Positions 53,514-63,379 of a stretch of 64,000 nt of DNA are shown in pieces. Below the pieces are notes generated by a model, which was not told the DNA's origin, made no database searches, and saw only the letters and a program-made list of their open reading frames with translations. Positions within the stretch are counted from its first letter, which is position 1. Every line of letters begins with the position of its first letter. The translations under genes and the position numbers were made by a program. Source of the stretch: Ascidiimonas meishanensis (lineage in GTDB: Bacteria; Bacteroidota; Bacteroidia; Flavobacteriales; Flavobacteriaceae); NCBI RefSeq assembly GCF_037782385.1, contig NZ_JBBEXD010000004.1:124001-188000 (forward strand), given 5' to 3'.

Positions 53514-55283
53514 ATGTATAAAAAATACCTTTTTTTTGTTATTCTCATACTTTTAGGCTGGACATTCCTCATTAATCCTGTAATAAAGGAAGTGGCCGCA
53601 GGTATTGCGATCTTACTTTTTGGTATGATTATGCTAGAAGAAGGATTTAATGCCTTTGTAAAGGGTGCACTTCAAAAATTATTAAAGAAGGCTACCAATA
53701 AACTTTATAAAAGCCTTGGTCTTGGTTTTTTAACCACTGCCCTTCTTCAATCCAGCTCACTGATAAGCGTGATAACTATTTCGTTTTTAAGTGCAGGACT
53801 CATTACACTTACCGCTGGTGTAGGCATCATATTTGGTGCGAATCTAGGCACTACAGCTACGGCTTGGCTAGTAGCTGTTTTTGGGCTTAAAATACAAGTA
53901 TCTGCACTCGCAATGCCAATGATTGCTTTTGGAATACTATTTGTACTTCAAAAAACCAAAAGTTTTAAAGGTTTTGGATACATTCTTGCCGGTCTTGGTT
54001 TTTTCTTTTTGGGAATACACTTTATGAAAAATGGTTTTGATATCTATAAGGATCATATTGATCTTGCAGCCTATGCAATGGAAGGCTTCTGGGGGGTTAT
54101 AGTATTTAGTATTATTGGAATTTTAATTACGGTGATTTTACAATCCAGTAGTGCGGCAATGACGCTTATTCTTACCGCATTGGCTGTAGGACAAATTACC
54201 TACGATAACTCATTAGCGCTTGCCATTGGAGCTAATGTAGGCACCACTATAACTGCTGTTTTAGGTTCATTGAGTGCCAATATATCTGGGAAACGTCTGG
54301 CAGGAGCTCACTTTATCTTTAACGTACTTACAGGGATTATCTCCTTAGCTTTTATTAGTAAGCTTGGCCATTTAGTTACTTATATTTCTAACTATTTGGG
54401 AATAGCGGCTACTAACTACACCTTTAAACTTGCCATATTTCACACCGTATTTAACCTATTGGGAGTCTTGTTAATGTTACCGTTTATTAAAACTATGGTC
54501 AAACTATTACACCGTATTTTCAAAAAAGCTCCAGACAAAAGTATTGAACAACCAGTGTACCTCAACCCTAGCATCCTTTCGTATCCGCAAACAGCATTAC
54601 TAGCACTTTACAATGAAAGTAAACGTCTGTTTGAAAATGCCGCATTTGAAATTGTAGCACATGGTCTCAATTTACACAGAAATGATATTACCGGACCTGA
54701 AAAACTTAAGAAAGTAGTTAAAAAATCTAAAGACGATTTAGTAATAGATGTAGATGAGCTTTACTACCAAAAAGTAAAAACTATATATAGCAAGATCATT
54801 GAATATGCAACGCTGGCACAGAGCAAGTTCTCTTTACCCTCAGAACAAATGAGCGCTTTTACCCGAATCAAGATCGCCAATAGAAATATAGTGGCTGCGA
54901 TTAAAGATATTCGCGGACTCCGAAAAAATGTAAGGGCATATCAATTTTCTGATAACGAAGACATCCAAAGAGAATATGATAAACTTAGACATAGAGTTTC
55001 CAAAATACTTAGAGAGATTTATTTAATGAGAAACTCATCTAAACCAGAAGCTCATTTACAATCATTAGAAGATCTTAAAGAAAAAGTGGCACAAAGAGAT
55101 ATATTAACGGATGGCACTCTAGATAAACTAATTCGTAAAAATAAAATTACACCAGAAATGGCTACTTCTCTAGCAAATGATAGCAGCAAGGTTGCCAGCA
55201 TTGCCAGAAAGCTAATTGATACCGCAGAATTATTATATATAAATAGTGATACCTTATTACATGAAGATTTTGCTAAGATTTGA
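53514..55283 (+). CDS. Na+/phosphate symporter with PhoU-like C-terminus (589 aa)
   Basis: Two inverted membrane repeats carry the family signature: TALLQSSSLISVITISFLSAG (about residues 78-98) and VILQSSSAAMTLILTALAVG (about 205-225). Each is followed by GANLGTTATAWLVAVFG or GANVGTTITAVLGSLS. The C-terminal part (about 360-589) is helical and PhoU-like, facing the cytoplasm. Such NptA/PNaS proteins take up phosphate with sodium, suiting a marine cell. Length is normal for the fused form. Confidence 0.92.
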   Translation: MYKKYLFFVILILLGWTFLINPVIKEVAAGIAILLFGMIMLEEGFNAFVKGALQKLLKKATNKLYKSLGLGFLTTALLQSSSLISVITISFLSAGLITLTAGVGIIFGANLGTTATAWLVAVFGLKIQVSALAMPMIAFGILFVLQKTKSFKGFGYILAGLGFFFLGIHFMKNGFDIYKDHIDLAAYAMEGFWGVIVFSIIGILITVILQSSSAAMTLILTALAVGQITYDNSLALAIGANVGTTITAVLGSLSANISGKRLAGAHFIFNVLTGIISLAFISKLGHLVTYISNYLGIAATNYTFKLAIFHTVFNLLGVLLMLPFIKTMVKLLHRIFKKAPDKSIEQPVYLNPSILSYPQTALLALYNESKRLFENAAFEIVAHGLNLHRNDITGPEKLKKVVKKSKDDLVIDVDELYYQKVKTIYSKIIEYATLAQSKFSLPSEQMSAFTRIKIANRNIVAAIKDIRGLRKNVRAYQFSDNEDIQREYDKLRHRVSKILREIYLMRNSSKPEAHLQSLEDLKEKVAQRDILTDGTLDKLIRKNKITPEMATSLANDSSKVASIARKLIDTAELLYINSDTLLHEDFAKI

Positions 55284-55406
55284 TAAATACATGAAATTGA
55301 CATAAATTTTAAGCCGTTATTGGTATGATTTAACAATTATTTAAGCTTACAGGAGGTAACACATGAGTAGCTTTGTGGACATATAACTAATTTTAAACCA
55401 TAAATA

Positions 55407-57299
55407 ATGAAGCACAATTTGCTAATAATAGGAATGAGTATCCTATTGGTGGGTTGCGGAGCAGGAAAATCAAAAATAGATGATACTGCCAAAAACAATC
55501 CAATTATTACTTCTATAGATTTGATAAATGTTACAGAAGATAAAGTTCCTGTGACTATTAATCCGGGGCGTTTCACTAAAGATACCGTTATTTATAGACT
55601 CCCAAGAGTTATTCAAGGCACCTATTCAGTGAGTGATTTTGGAAAATATATAGACAACTTAGAGGCAATTGATTATCAAGGTAATAAACTAGAAGTGATC
55701 AAAGAAGATGTAAATACCTGGTCTATTGCCAATGCTAGACAGTTAGACAAGATAGCATACTATGTAAATGACACCTATGATATGGAAACAGAAGGTGGAA
55801 TTGGAAAAGACACTCCCTTTTCTCCTGCAGGAACCAATATAGAATCTACTAATTTTGTATTAAATCTACACGGCTTTATTGGATATTTTGATTCATTAAA
55901 GAACAATCAATACAGTTTATCTGTTACCGCGCCTGCAGATTTCAAACGCTCCTCAGCTCTGGAAGATAAAGGTATGACCATATCAGAAGATGGTAAGGTA
56001 GCCACAAGCAACTATTTTGCTCAACGTTATTTTGAGATTACCGATAATCCAATGATGTACGGTGCATTAGATGTTGAGGAATTTATGGTGGGTGATATTA
56101 AAATTGTTTTAAGCGTTTATTCACCAAACAAAAAACACAGTGCAGCCAGCCTTAAAGAAACTACTTTTAAGATGATGGAGGCTCAAAAAGCTTATCTAGG
56201 TGCTATTAACAGCACTCCTCGCTATGATATTTACTTATATTTATCAGATAGCTCTGATGGGGCTCCTAAAGGATTTGGTGCATTGGAACATCATACCTCT
56301 ACCGTAGTAGTATTGCCAGAAGACAATTCTCCTGAAGAATTAGCAGAATCTATTATTGATGTGGTGGCACATGAATTTTTCCATATTTTAACCCCTTTAT
56401 CTGTGCACTCAGAAGATGTTCATTATTTTGATTACCATGAGCCCACTTTTTCAAAACATTTGTGGATGTATGAAGGCGTTACAGAATACTTCGCACAACA
56501 TTTTCAAGTGAACCAAGGCTTGGTGGAACCAGCCTCTTTCTATAAAGAAATACAAGATAAGATACGGTTTTCAAGAACTTACTACAATGACACTTTGAGT
56601 TTCACACAAATGAGTGAAAAAGTATTAGACCAACCTTACGCCAATAATTATGCAAATGTTTATCAAAAAGGAGCATTAATTGGGATGTGTATAGACATCT
56701 TAATGCGTAAAGAAAGTAATGGAACCAGAAGCATGCTGTCTCTTATAAAGGAACTTTCCGCTAAGTATGGAAAAAACAAACCTTTTACAGATGATGAGCT
56801 GATAAAAGAAATTACAGAAATAACGTATCCAAGTATAGGAGAGTTTCTAAATACTCATGTAGTTGGCAATACACCCATTAATTATGATAAATTTTTCACT
56901 ATGACCGGACTCACTAAAAATTATATCAAAGCAAGAGCTACTTACGGTCAGGCAGGAGGAATATTCATTTTTGGTGGAAATAGAGAAACTGGGCAAATCT
57001 TTTTTACAGATAAAGCCTTAAATAATACATTCTGGGCAGCACAAGGTGTTCAAGCAAACGATGTGATTAAGTCAGTTGATGGTCAGGAAGTAACCATGGC
57101 CACCGCACAACAGGTTCTAGGGAAAATGTTTCAATGGCAAGAAGGACAAGATATTGAAGTAGAACTGCTACGTGATGGAGTTCTTATTCCTATCAAAACC
57201 AAAACAACACAACCTTACAGTGATATGGAATATCTTGTGGAAGATGAAAATGCTACCGAAACTCAAAAAGTATTAAGAAACGCTTGGTTAAAAGGGTGA
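55407..57299 (+). CDS. M61-family metallopeptidase with PDZ domain, lipoprotein (630 aa)
   Basis: The lipoprotein signal MKHNLLIIGMSILLVGC gives Cys17. An N-terminal beta domain (about 30-200) precedes the gluzincin catalytic domain with VVAHEFFHILTPL (HExxH; about residues 323-335) and the downstream MYEGVTEYFAQHF with the third zinc-binding Glu. A PDZ domain lies at about 530-620 (WAAQGVQANDVIKSVDGQEV). M61 peptidases remove residues from peptides and tolerate glycine-rich substrates. The enzyme is anchored in the envelope. No operon partner is clear; the next lipoprotein gene starts 80 bases downstream. Confidence 0.9.
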   Translation: MKHNLLIIGMSILLVGCGAGKSKIDDTAKNNPIITSIDLINVTEDKVPVTINPGRFTKDTVIYRLPRVIQGTYSVSDFGKYIDNLEAIDYQGNKLEVIKEDVNTWSIANARQLDKIAYYVNDTYDMETEGGIGKDTPFSPAGTNIESTNFVLNLHGFIGYFDSLKNNQYSLSVTAPADFKRSSALEDKGMTISEDGKVATSNYFAQRYFEITDNPMMYGALDVEEFMVGDIKIVLSVYSPNKKHSAASLKETTFKMMEAQKAYLGAINSTPRYDIYLYLSDSSDGAPKGFGALEHHTSTVVVLPEDNSPEELAESIIDVVAHEFFHILTPLSVHSEDVHYFDYHEPTFSKHLWMYEGVTEYFAQHFQVNQGLVEPASFYKEIQDKIRFSRTYYNDTLSFTQMSEKVLDQPYANNYANVYQKGALIGMCIDILMRKESNGTRSMLSLIKELSAKYGKNKPFTDDELIKEITEITYPSIGEFLNTHVVGNTPINYDKFFTMTGLTKNYIKARATYGQAGGIFIFGGNRETGQIFFTDKALNNTFWAAQGVQANDVIKSVDGQEVTMATAQQVLGKMFQWQEGQDIEVELLRDGVLIPIKTKTTQPYSDMEYLVEDENATETQKVLRNAWLKG

Positions 57300-57379
57300 A
57301 AAAATTTATCAAATAGTAGGGCTAGTGCTCTATTATTTTTTTTAGTAACTTCATTAAATTTATATTTAAGTATACAACT

Positions 57380-57847
57380 ATGAAATTAAAATGGTATAGT
57401 AGACCTTCAAGAATTTTAGTAATTCTTGTATTCCTACTGTCTTCCAGTTGTGCGCTAAAGCCTATTACATCTTCGTATGATTTTGTGCCGATGCCGCCAG
57501 AAATAATAGATCTTGAAAATCTTGGTAACGGAATAGTGCTCATCCATAATGGTGCCAATATATTGCATAAAGCAGACAATACTGCGCGTCTAAATGTATG
57601 GATTAATGATAAGCCTATGGGGCAGTTAAGAGCTAGTGAATATGTAGTACTTAAACTAGACAAAGGTACTTACTCCATCCGGTTACTACATATAGATCTA
57701 GTCAATATGAGAAGTACCCATGAAGTGGCTGTAGATGAAAATACCAAAGTAATTAGAGTTAAACCTACTATCACATCAAATAAGCTTACCCAACCTAATG
57801 AACTGCCTAAAAACTTTGAGAAGTTTAGTTATGCTAAAAAAAGGTAA
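57380..57847 (+). CDS. Small lipoprotein, DUF2846-like in pattern (155 aa)
   Basis: The signal peptide (SRILVILVFLLSSSC) puts Cys at about residue 24. The mature part has GIVLIHNGANILHKADNTARLNVWINDKPMGQL followed by SEYVVLKLDKGTYSIRLLHID, the layout of DUF2846-type envelope proteins, where a beta sandwich displays the object. The assignment is tentative, from the pattern NVWINDKPMGQLRASEYVVLKLDKGTY alone. It lies between the M61 and cupin genes, all on the same strand. Confidence 0.65.
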   Translation: MKLKWYSRPSRILVILVFLLSSSCALKPITSSYDFVPMPPEIIDLENLGNGIVLIHNGANILHKADNTARLNVWINDKPMGQLRASEYVVLKLDKGTYSIRLLHIDLVNMRSTHEVAVDENTKVIRVKPTITSNKLTQPNELPKNFEKFSYAKKR

Positions 57848-57917
57848 AGGGGAGCGTAAAGACTAAATGAAGGGCTTGCGAAGTTCCTGATTGAATTATA
57901 ATAAAATTATTTCAAAA

Positions 57918-58244
57918 ATGACCGATCTAAAAAACATAGCTCCTAAAGAAATTATTAAAGGTTTTCACGGGCGCTTTGTACATACCGCTAATAATACATT
58001 GGCATGGTGGGAAGTTAAAAAGGGAGCTGTATTGCCTCGGCATTCCCATGTTCATGAGCAAGTAACGCAGGTGTTGGAAGGAAGTTTTCAGCTTACTGTA
58101 GAAGATCAAACCTATATTTGTGGACCTGGTAAAATACTTGTTATCCCACCAGATGTAACGCATGAAGGCATTGCACTTACCGATTGCAAAATATTTGACC
58201 TATTTGCTCCTTCCAGACCAGAATACACTAACAATAAAGATTGA
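57918..58244 (+). CDS. Single-domain cupin protein (108 aa)
   Basis: The start at 57918 (MTDLKNIAPKEIIKGFHGRF) is chosen over a TTG nine codons upstream. The two cupin motifs are present: PRHSHVHEQVTQVLEGSFQL (motif 1, with three His and one Glu for metal) and GPGKILVIPPDVTHEGIAL (motif 2, with the last His). Such small cupins can be isomerases, dioxygenases or sugar-binding proteins, so the reaction cannot be told. The protein is probably cytosolic. Confidence 0.87.
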   Translation: MTDLKNIAPKEIIKGFHGRFVHTANNTLAWWEVKKGAVLPRHSHVHEQVTQVLEGSFQLTVEDQTYICGPGKILVIPPDVTHEGIALTDCKIFDLFAPSRPEYTNNKD

Positions 58245-58387
58245 TTTTACTTACCCAAAAAGTACAAGATACAGAAACATCACTCATATTTATAAAACTA
58301 ACGCTTTACAATTGGGTAAATGCGAAGCATAAATAACCTTTAACATTCATACCATTAAAGAAAGGCATGTCAAACTGTGAACAAGAA

Positions 58388-58945
58388 CTATTCTTTCACT
58401 ATAGGTGTAAAAGTATTCAACACTGCCTTAATAGTAGCTTCTTGAGAAGATTCTTTTTTATCCAAATAAGTAGCTGTTATTGCATACGCTTGATTACCTA
58501 TTACCCAATACCTTTGTTCAAATTTGAGATTACCTTCACCTTGATTGATTAAATAAATAAGACGTTGCATATGGTAGCTGCCTACTTTTTTACGTTCATT
58601 TACGAGTATTTTTATTGTGGGTATCCGTTTTTTTAATTGCTTTAAAGACGCATCTGTATACCCTTTCAAATCCAGATTAAATCCAGTTATATCCTGTATA
58701 AGGATACTGATATTACTATTAAATCTAGTATTTCCCTTGGTTGAGGGTATCCTTAGAAGTAGCTCTATACCATTGTCACCACTGTCATCTGCTATCCAAT
58801 TATTTGGATAACTTATGGTATACCGTGCTTTTTTGAGTGTCGTAATTTCTAGTTTATCTTCCACAGCTTGTGCATAAGAAAACTTAAATAGAAGTAAAAA
58901 GCCCAAAAAAAAGAATCCTGAATTTTTAAAAGTAAATAAACGCAT
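58388..58945 (-). CDS. PsbP-like/DUF1795-type secreted protein, paralogue A (185 aa)
   Basis: The start at 58943-58945 (MRLFTFKNSGFFFLGFLLLF) gives a standard signal peptide ending FSYAQ; a longer frame adds 25 unhelpful residues. The mature protein has ARYTISYPNNWIADDSG, then NISILIQDITGFNLDLKGYTD, and ends LKFEQRYWVIGNQAYAITATYL with VLNTFTPIV. These are the marks of the PsbP/DUF1795 fold common in secreted Bacteroidota proteins. A close paralogue lies at 59241. The role is unknown. Confidence 0.8.
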   Translation of the reverse strand: MRLFTFKNSGFFFLGFLLLFKFSYAQAVEDKLEITTLKKARYTISYPNNWIADDSGDNGIELLLRIPSTKGNTRFNSNISILIQDITGFNLDLKGYTDASLKQLKKRIPTIKILVNERKKVGSYHMQRLIYLINQGEGNLKFEQRYWVIGNQAYAITATYLDKKESSQEATIKAVLNTFTPIVKE

Positions 58946-59240
58946 GGAACTAATGGTTTGATTCTTATTATTATGAGGAAGTAAGATACTACTTTTTAAG
59001 AAATTGTTTGGTACTGACAACTATTTTTTACCTCATTTTGAGGTCTGGCACCATCTAATTGTAGTTATTTAACAACTTAAATTCCGTACAATATTTCCAA
59101 GCATCAAAAACTATTCAAAAGGTTTCGCTTTCACCCTAAAATATATCTCCAAAATTCTGAGTACTCCCCACAAAAAAACATTCACACTTACCTAATTTTC
59201 TTATACCAAACTCACATGAATAAAAAAATCCTTGATGAAG

Positions 59241-59819
59241 CTATTCTGGTATTATAGGTGTAAAAGTATTCAACACATTAACAATCATGGGTTCTTGCGC
59301 AGCTGCGTTAGTTTCCAGATAAGTAGCCGTTAGCACGTAAGCCTCTTTACCTATTACCCAATACCGTTGTTCAAACTTAAGATCATACCCCTTTTGTTTT
59401 GCCGTAAAAATAAGTTGTTGTACATCATAATCGCCTATTTTCTTACGCTCATTGGAGAGCATTTTTACCTCAGGAAGCATACTCTTTAATTGATTTAAAG
59501 ACAAATCAGTGAATCCTTGTAAATCCAGCTCATACCCTGTTAAATCCTGAATCAATAAATTAATATTATCTTTAAACGCACCCCCAACCGTAGGGTCTGA
59601 AGGTACAAACAAGAGCAGTGCTGTGCCCCTAGCACCACTTTCATCTGCTTTCCAACTTTCTGGATAACTAATAGTAAAACGTTCGTTTTCAAGTGTCCTA
59701 AAATTCGCTTCAATAACCGTATTACCTTCTTCTTCTACAGATTGCGCAGTAGAGAAGTTAAGCGAAAGTAAAACGCTTATTAAAAGGAGCCTTGGATTTT
59801 TAAAAGTAAATATACACAT
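59241..59819 (-). CDS. PsbP-like/DUF1795-type secreted protein, paralogue B (192 aa)
   Basis: The signal peptide MCIFTFKNPRLLLISVLLSL precedes a mature protein that matches paralogue A along its whole length: ERFTISYPESWKADESG, NINLLIQDLTGYELDLQGFTD, LKFEQRYWVIGKEAYVLTATYL and VLNTFTPII. About half of the residues are the same. The two genes are on the same strand, about 300 bases apart, so they arose by tandem duplication long enough ago to diverge. Function unknown. Confidence 0.82.
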   Translation of the reverse strand: MCIFTFKNPRLLLISVLLSLNFSTAQSVEEEGNTVIEANFRTLENERFTISYPESWKADESGARGTALLLFVPSDPTVGGAFKDNINLLIQDLTGYELDLQGFTDLSLNQLKSMLPEVKMLSNERKKIGDYDVQQLIFTAKQKGYDLKFEQRYWVIGKEAYVLTATYLETNAAAQEPMIVNVLNTFTPIIPE

Positions 59820-60313
59820 GATGCTAGATGTTTGATTTTTATTTTTTTGAGGAAGAAATATACTGCTTTTTAAGAAAGTGTATGGTATTTAACCTTGTTT
59901 TCTATTATGAAGAAGCCTGTCTTGAGAGGTTTATCTCAATATAATTTATCTTTATTGTCTCTTAACTGACTTTCAAAATCTTTTTTCCGGTCATCCAGAA
60001 CAAAGTCTAATCCTTTAGAAATATTATAGCTAACAAGATTGGAAGCGGAAGGAACTCCAATCAAAATAATAAAGTTTTAATTAGTTTTTGAGGGAGATAC
60101 TCAAAAATAAGAAGTTTATAGGAACTTCTATGATTAATTATATGGTATAATAGGTCACAAAATGAGTTGATGGTATTTATAATTAACAAACTTTTGAAGA
60201 TACCGCCCTATTACTTTTGATGTAATATTCAGCAGAGAGCAGATGTGATGATAAATTAAACTGCTTTAATAAGCTATAGTAAATTACTCATAAAACATTG
60301 ATCTTTTGATAAG
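59820..60313. other. Intergenic region with a possible gene remnant
   Basis: On the minus strand 59936-60076 reads IILIGVPSASNLVSYNISKG followed by LDFVLDDRKKDFESQLRDNK and a stop, with a stop just upstream and no start codon. It looks like the tail of some lost gene rather than noise, but I cannot place it. The rest, about 60080-60313, shows nothing. Confidence 0.35.
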
Positions 60314-61912
60314 TTAGTAATTCCAGTCTATTAAAGGAGAGCTGTAAAAATTCACCTTTTTACGTTTCAGGAAACGTGCTTGGCGTGCAAGTCGCTCCCT
60401 ATAATTTTCCCAGTTACGAAGTTCTGGGCGTGTCCAACCTAATTCTGCATACCCTAAAATACGAGGGAAAGCAAGGTATTCTAACTCTTTCAAATTACTA
60501 ATGGTTTCAGACCATAAAGGGGCTTCTATACCTAAAATATTTTCTAATGGAATGCCTGCATAGGTTTCTGGTTGCCAGATATAAGCGGTATCTATGGGGA
60601 TATAGCCCGCCCATGTAAGTCCGTATTGAGAATTTTTATCATACTTCATATCTAGATAGGCTTTTTTACCGGGTGAAAGAATTACCTTCATTCCCTTTTC
60701 TACTGCTTTCTTTGCATTAACCTCATTATTCCAGAATTGTGCAATAGTAGAAGAATCTACCGCCACACTGGCAACCTCATCCCAGCCAATCATTTGTTTA
60801 CCATGCTTCTTAACTAGCTGCTCTACCTTACGAACAAAATAACGATAGTCTTTCTCTTTGGTAACATGGCTTTCATCTCCACCAATATGAAAATAGGATC
60901 CTGGAGTTATTGCAGAAATCTCTTTAATAACCGTCTCTATAAAATCATATACTGTGTCTTTACGGGTATCAAAGGTGCTAAAGCCTACCTTCATACCTGT
61001 ATAGGGTTTTACTTTTTTTGCGTTGCCATTCAAAAACGGATAAGCAACAGAAGCAGCATTGGTATGCCCAGGCATATCTACTTCTGGAATAATAGTAATA
61101 AAGTGCTTTGTAGCAAATGCAACTATTTCTTGATAGTCTGCTTTGGTATAATAACCACCTTCTCCTCCACCTACTTCGGTTTTACCTCCTATTTCAGAAA
61201 GTTTAGGAAAAGTGTCAATAGCAATGCGCCAACCTTGATCATCTGTGAGATGTAAATGTAATTTATTGATTTTATAGGCTGCCAGCAGCCTAATGTATTG
61301 CTTAACCTCTACTACGGTAAAAAAATGTCTAGCTACATCTAACATAGCTCCCCGCCATGCAAAGACAGGTGCATCTTTAATAGTACCTAACGGTAACAAA
61401 ATTGTTTTAATTGAATCTCTTTGTATACTATCTTTGGCTTCAGGTATAAGTTGTAACAGTGTTTGCACACCTCTAAAAATTCCTTCTGGCGAACCTGCAG
61501 TAAGGGTTAGTGTATCTGGCGTAATATGTAATTGATATGCTTCCAGAGCATTATTAAGCGTGTCTTTGTTCAACTTTATATGAATGGAATTAGATAGTAA
61601 CGATGTATTTTTACGAATGGCTGGAAAGTTAATACTTGTTTTAGCATTGATTTCTCTGGTAAGATAATCGGTTATAAAGAACAGTTCTTTATCTAATCCA
61701 ATATTGGACATACCTGTAGAAGAACTAAGTGCAAAACTTCCCGAATCTGTAACTATTTCAGCTGGCATTGGAATAAAAGGAGCTTCTTCCAAACTAAAAG
61801 GTGCAGGCGGGCTTGGTTTGGCTTTCATTGTTGTTGTTTTTAGAGTACAAGAATAGATGCCTATAGTAAGACATACAATTAAAAACCATATACGGCGAAA
61901 AAAAGAAGTCAT
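60314..61912 (-). CDS. GH20 beta-N-acetylhexosaminidase, lipoprotein (532 aa)
   Basis: The start at 61910-61912 (MTSFFRRIWFLIVCLTIGIY) is chosen; the signal ends at SC, so the enzyme is a lipoprotein. A GH20b domain (about 45-165) precedes the catalytic TIM barrel, with INKLHLHLTDDQGWRIAIDT and the catalytic pair in YFHIGGDESHVTK (Asp-Glu, about residues 335-345). It ends with the LEYLAFPRILGYAELGWT motif. Such enzymes remove terminal N-acetylglucosamine or N-acetylgalactosamine from chitin pieces or glycans. It lies alone; no sus-type genes are near. Confidence 0.94.
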   Translation of the reverse strand: MTSFFRRIWFLIVCLTIGIYSCTLKTTTMKAKPSPPAPFSLEEAPFIPMPAEIVTDSGSFALSSSTGMSNIGLDKELFFITDYLTREINAKTSINFPAIRKNTSLLSNSIHIKLNKDTLNNALEAYQLHITPDTLTLTAGSPEGIFRGVQTLLQLIPEAKDSIQRDSIKTILLPLGTIKDAPVFAWRGAMLDVARHFFTVVEVKQYIRLLAAYKINKLHLHLTDDQGWRIAIDTFPKLSEIGGKTEVGGGEGGYYTKADYQEIVAFATKHFITIIPEVDMPGHTNAASVAYPFLNGNAKKVKPYTGMKVGFSTFDTRKDTVYDFIETVIKEISAITPGSYFHIGGDESHVTKEKDYRYFVRKVEQLVKKHGKQMIGWDEVASVAVDSSTIAQFWNNEVNAKKAVEKGMKVILSPGKKAYLDMKYDKNSQYGLTWAGYIPIDTAYIWQPETYAGIPLENILGIEAPLWSETISNLKELEYLAFPRILGYAELGWTRPELRNWENYRERLARQARFLKRKKVNFYSSPLIDWNY

Positions 61913-62186
61913 ATAAAAATCATAATTTCTCAAGGGAATTACGGCTTTTATTTGGGAAAATGCAAATAAAAATAAGACCTACTTATTTGGTTAATTGCAA
62001 AATTAAAATTCCTGATATTATAAACAAATATGAGTACTTAAGGACAAAAAATAAATTAAGAATTTTCCTTATAAAGTGTAACGTATTTATTGAAATTTGT
62101 TCAATCTAATATTATACGGTTAAACCACAAATCTTTTTTTTTGAAATTATGTACATTCGTTGAATACATAATTATTGAAAGCCTCA

Positions 62187-63320
62187 ATGACAATACTAGA
62201 AAAAACAAATATTAATCCTTTACAAATGGATCGCTTGCAAGAACTTAAAAGTTACCGTATTCTTGATACTCCCGAGGAACAAGAACTGGATGAGCTTACG
62301 CAAATCGCATCGTATTTGTTTGAGACCCCTATATCTTTAATTACTTTTATTGATGACAAAAGACAATGGTTTAAATCTAAAGTTGGGGTTGATATTGCTG
62401 AGACTCCTAAGCAGATTTCTTTTTGCCAGCATGCATTAAATAGTCCGCATGAAGTCTTAGTAGTTGATGATCCTTTGCATGACGAACGTTTTAAAGACAA
62501 TCCTTTTGTCATAGATGAACCTTCCATTAGATTTTATGCTGGTGCGCCTTTAACCACTTCTAAAGGAAATGTATTGGGAACTTTATGTGTAATGGATAAT
62601 AAACCTCGTCAATTTGCCGATTCTAAAATAAAAGCATTAAAGCTATTAGCCAAAAAGGTGATGGGTTATCTTGAAATGCGCAAGCTTTTAATGAGTCAAA
62701 GTGACACGATTGCGTTGAGTGCTTCAAGATTAAAAAAACTATCAGATCAAGTACCTGGAGCTATTTACCAAATGGAAATTAGCCCTAAAGGAAAGTTGCA
62801 TTTTTCTTTTGTTAGTGAGGGACTTACAAACATACATACTAATCTTGATCCAGACGTTCTAAAAAACGCGCCCGAGAAAATTTTAGAAATTATTCATCCA
62901 GATGACTTACCGGCAGTAAAGGAAAGCATCCAAGTTTCTTTTGAAAACCTCTCTAACTGGAATGAAGAATACCGCGTAATACAAAATGATGGAAAAATAT
63001 CTTGGCATGCTAGTAAAGCAAAACCCGAAAGACTGGAGAATGGCAATGTAATCTGGTATGGTACTTTTCAAGATATTACGCAGCGCAAAGAATATATAAG
63101 AGTTTTGGAAAAGATATTATTTGATATTTCTCATGTATTACGAAAGCCCGTAGCTACTTTGCTAGGCTTAACTGATGCTATTGAAGAAGATAATTTAGAT
63201 CAAGCATCTCTCAAAGAATATATTGGGCATATTAAAACAGTCTCTGAAGAAATGGATGCACATATTATTAATTTAAATAAAGCATACTACGAGATTCAGA
63301 AAAAAATAAAAATAAACTAG
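62187..63320 (+). CDS. GAF-PAS-HisKA-like sensory protein without ATPase domain (377 aa)
   Basis: The start at 62187 (MTILEKTNINPLQMDRLQEL) is preferred to a TTG four codons upstream. A GAF domain spans about 25-165 (LDTPEEQELDELTQIASYLF, SFCQHALNSPHEVLVVDDPLHDERF). A PAS fold with PAC-type end follows at about 190-305 (RVIQNDGKISWHASKAKPER, GTFQDITQRKEYIRV). The last 65 residues begin FDISHVLRKPVATLLGLTDA, which looks like a histidine-kinase H-box with His. The frame then stops without an HATPase domain. It may be phosphorylated by, or dimerise with, another kinase, or may act by binding a ligand. The gene is complete at both ends. Confidence 0.85.
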   Translation: MTILEKTNINPLQMDRLQELKSYRILDTPEEQELDELTQIASYLFETPISLITFIDDKRQWFKSKVGVDIAETPKQISFCQHALNSPHEVLVVDDPLHDERFKDNPFVIDEPSIRFYAGAPLTTSKGNVLGTLCVMDNKPRQFADSKIKALKLLAKKVMGYLEMRKLLMSQSDTIALSASRLKKLSDQVPGAIYQMEISPKGKLHFSFVSEGLTNIHTNLDPDVLKNAPEKILEIIHPDDLPAVKESIQVSFENLSNWNEEYRVIQNDGKISWHASKAKPERLENGNVIWYGTFQDITQRKEYIRVLEKILFDISHVLRKPVATLLGLTDAIEEDNLDQASLKEYIGHIKTVSEEMDAHIINLNKAYYEIQKKIKIN

Positions 63321-63379
63321 CCAAATAGTGGATAAAAGTTTTTAAACCTATCCTTTTTGTAAATGGACTTTAGAATAAT

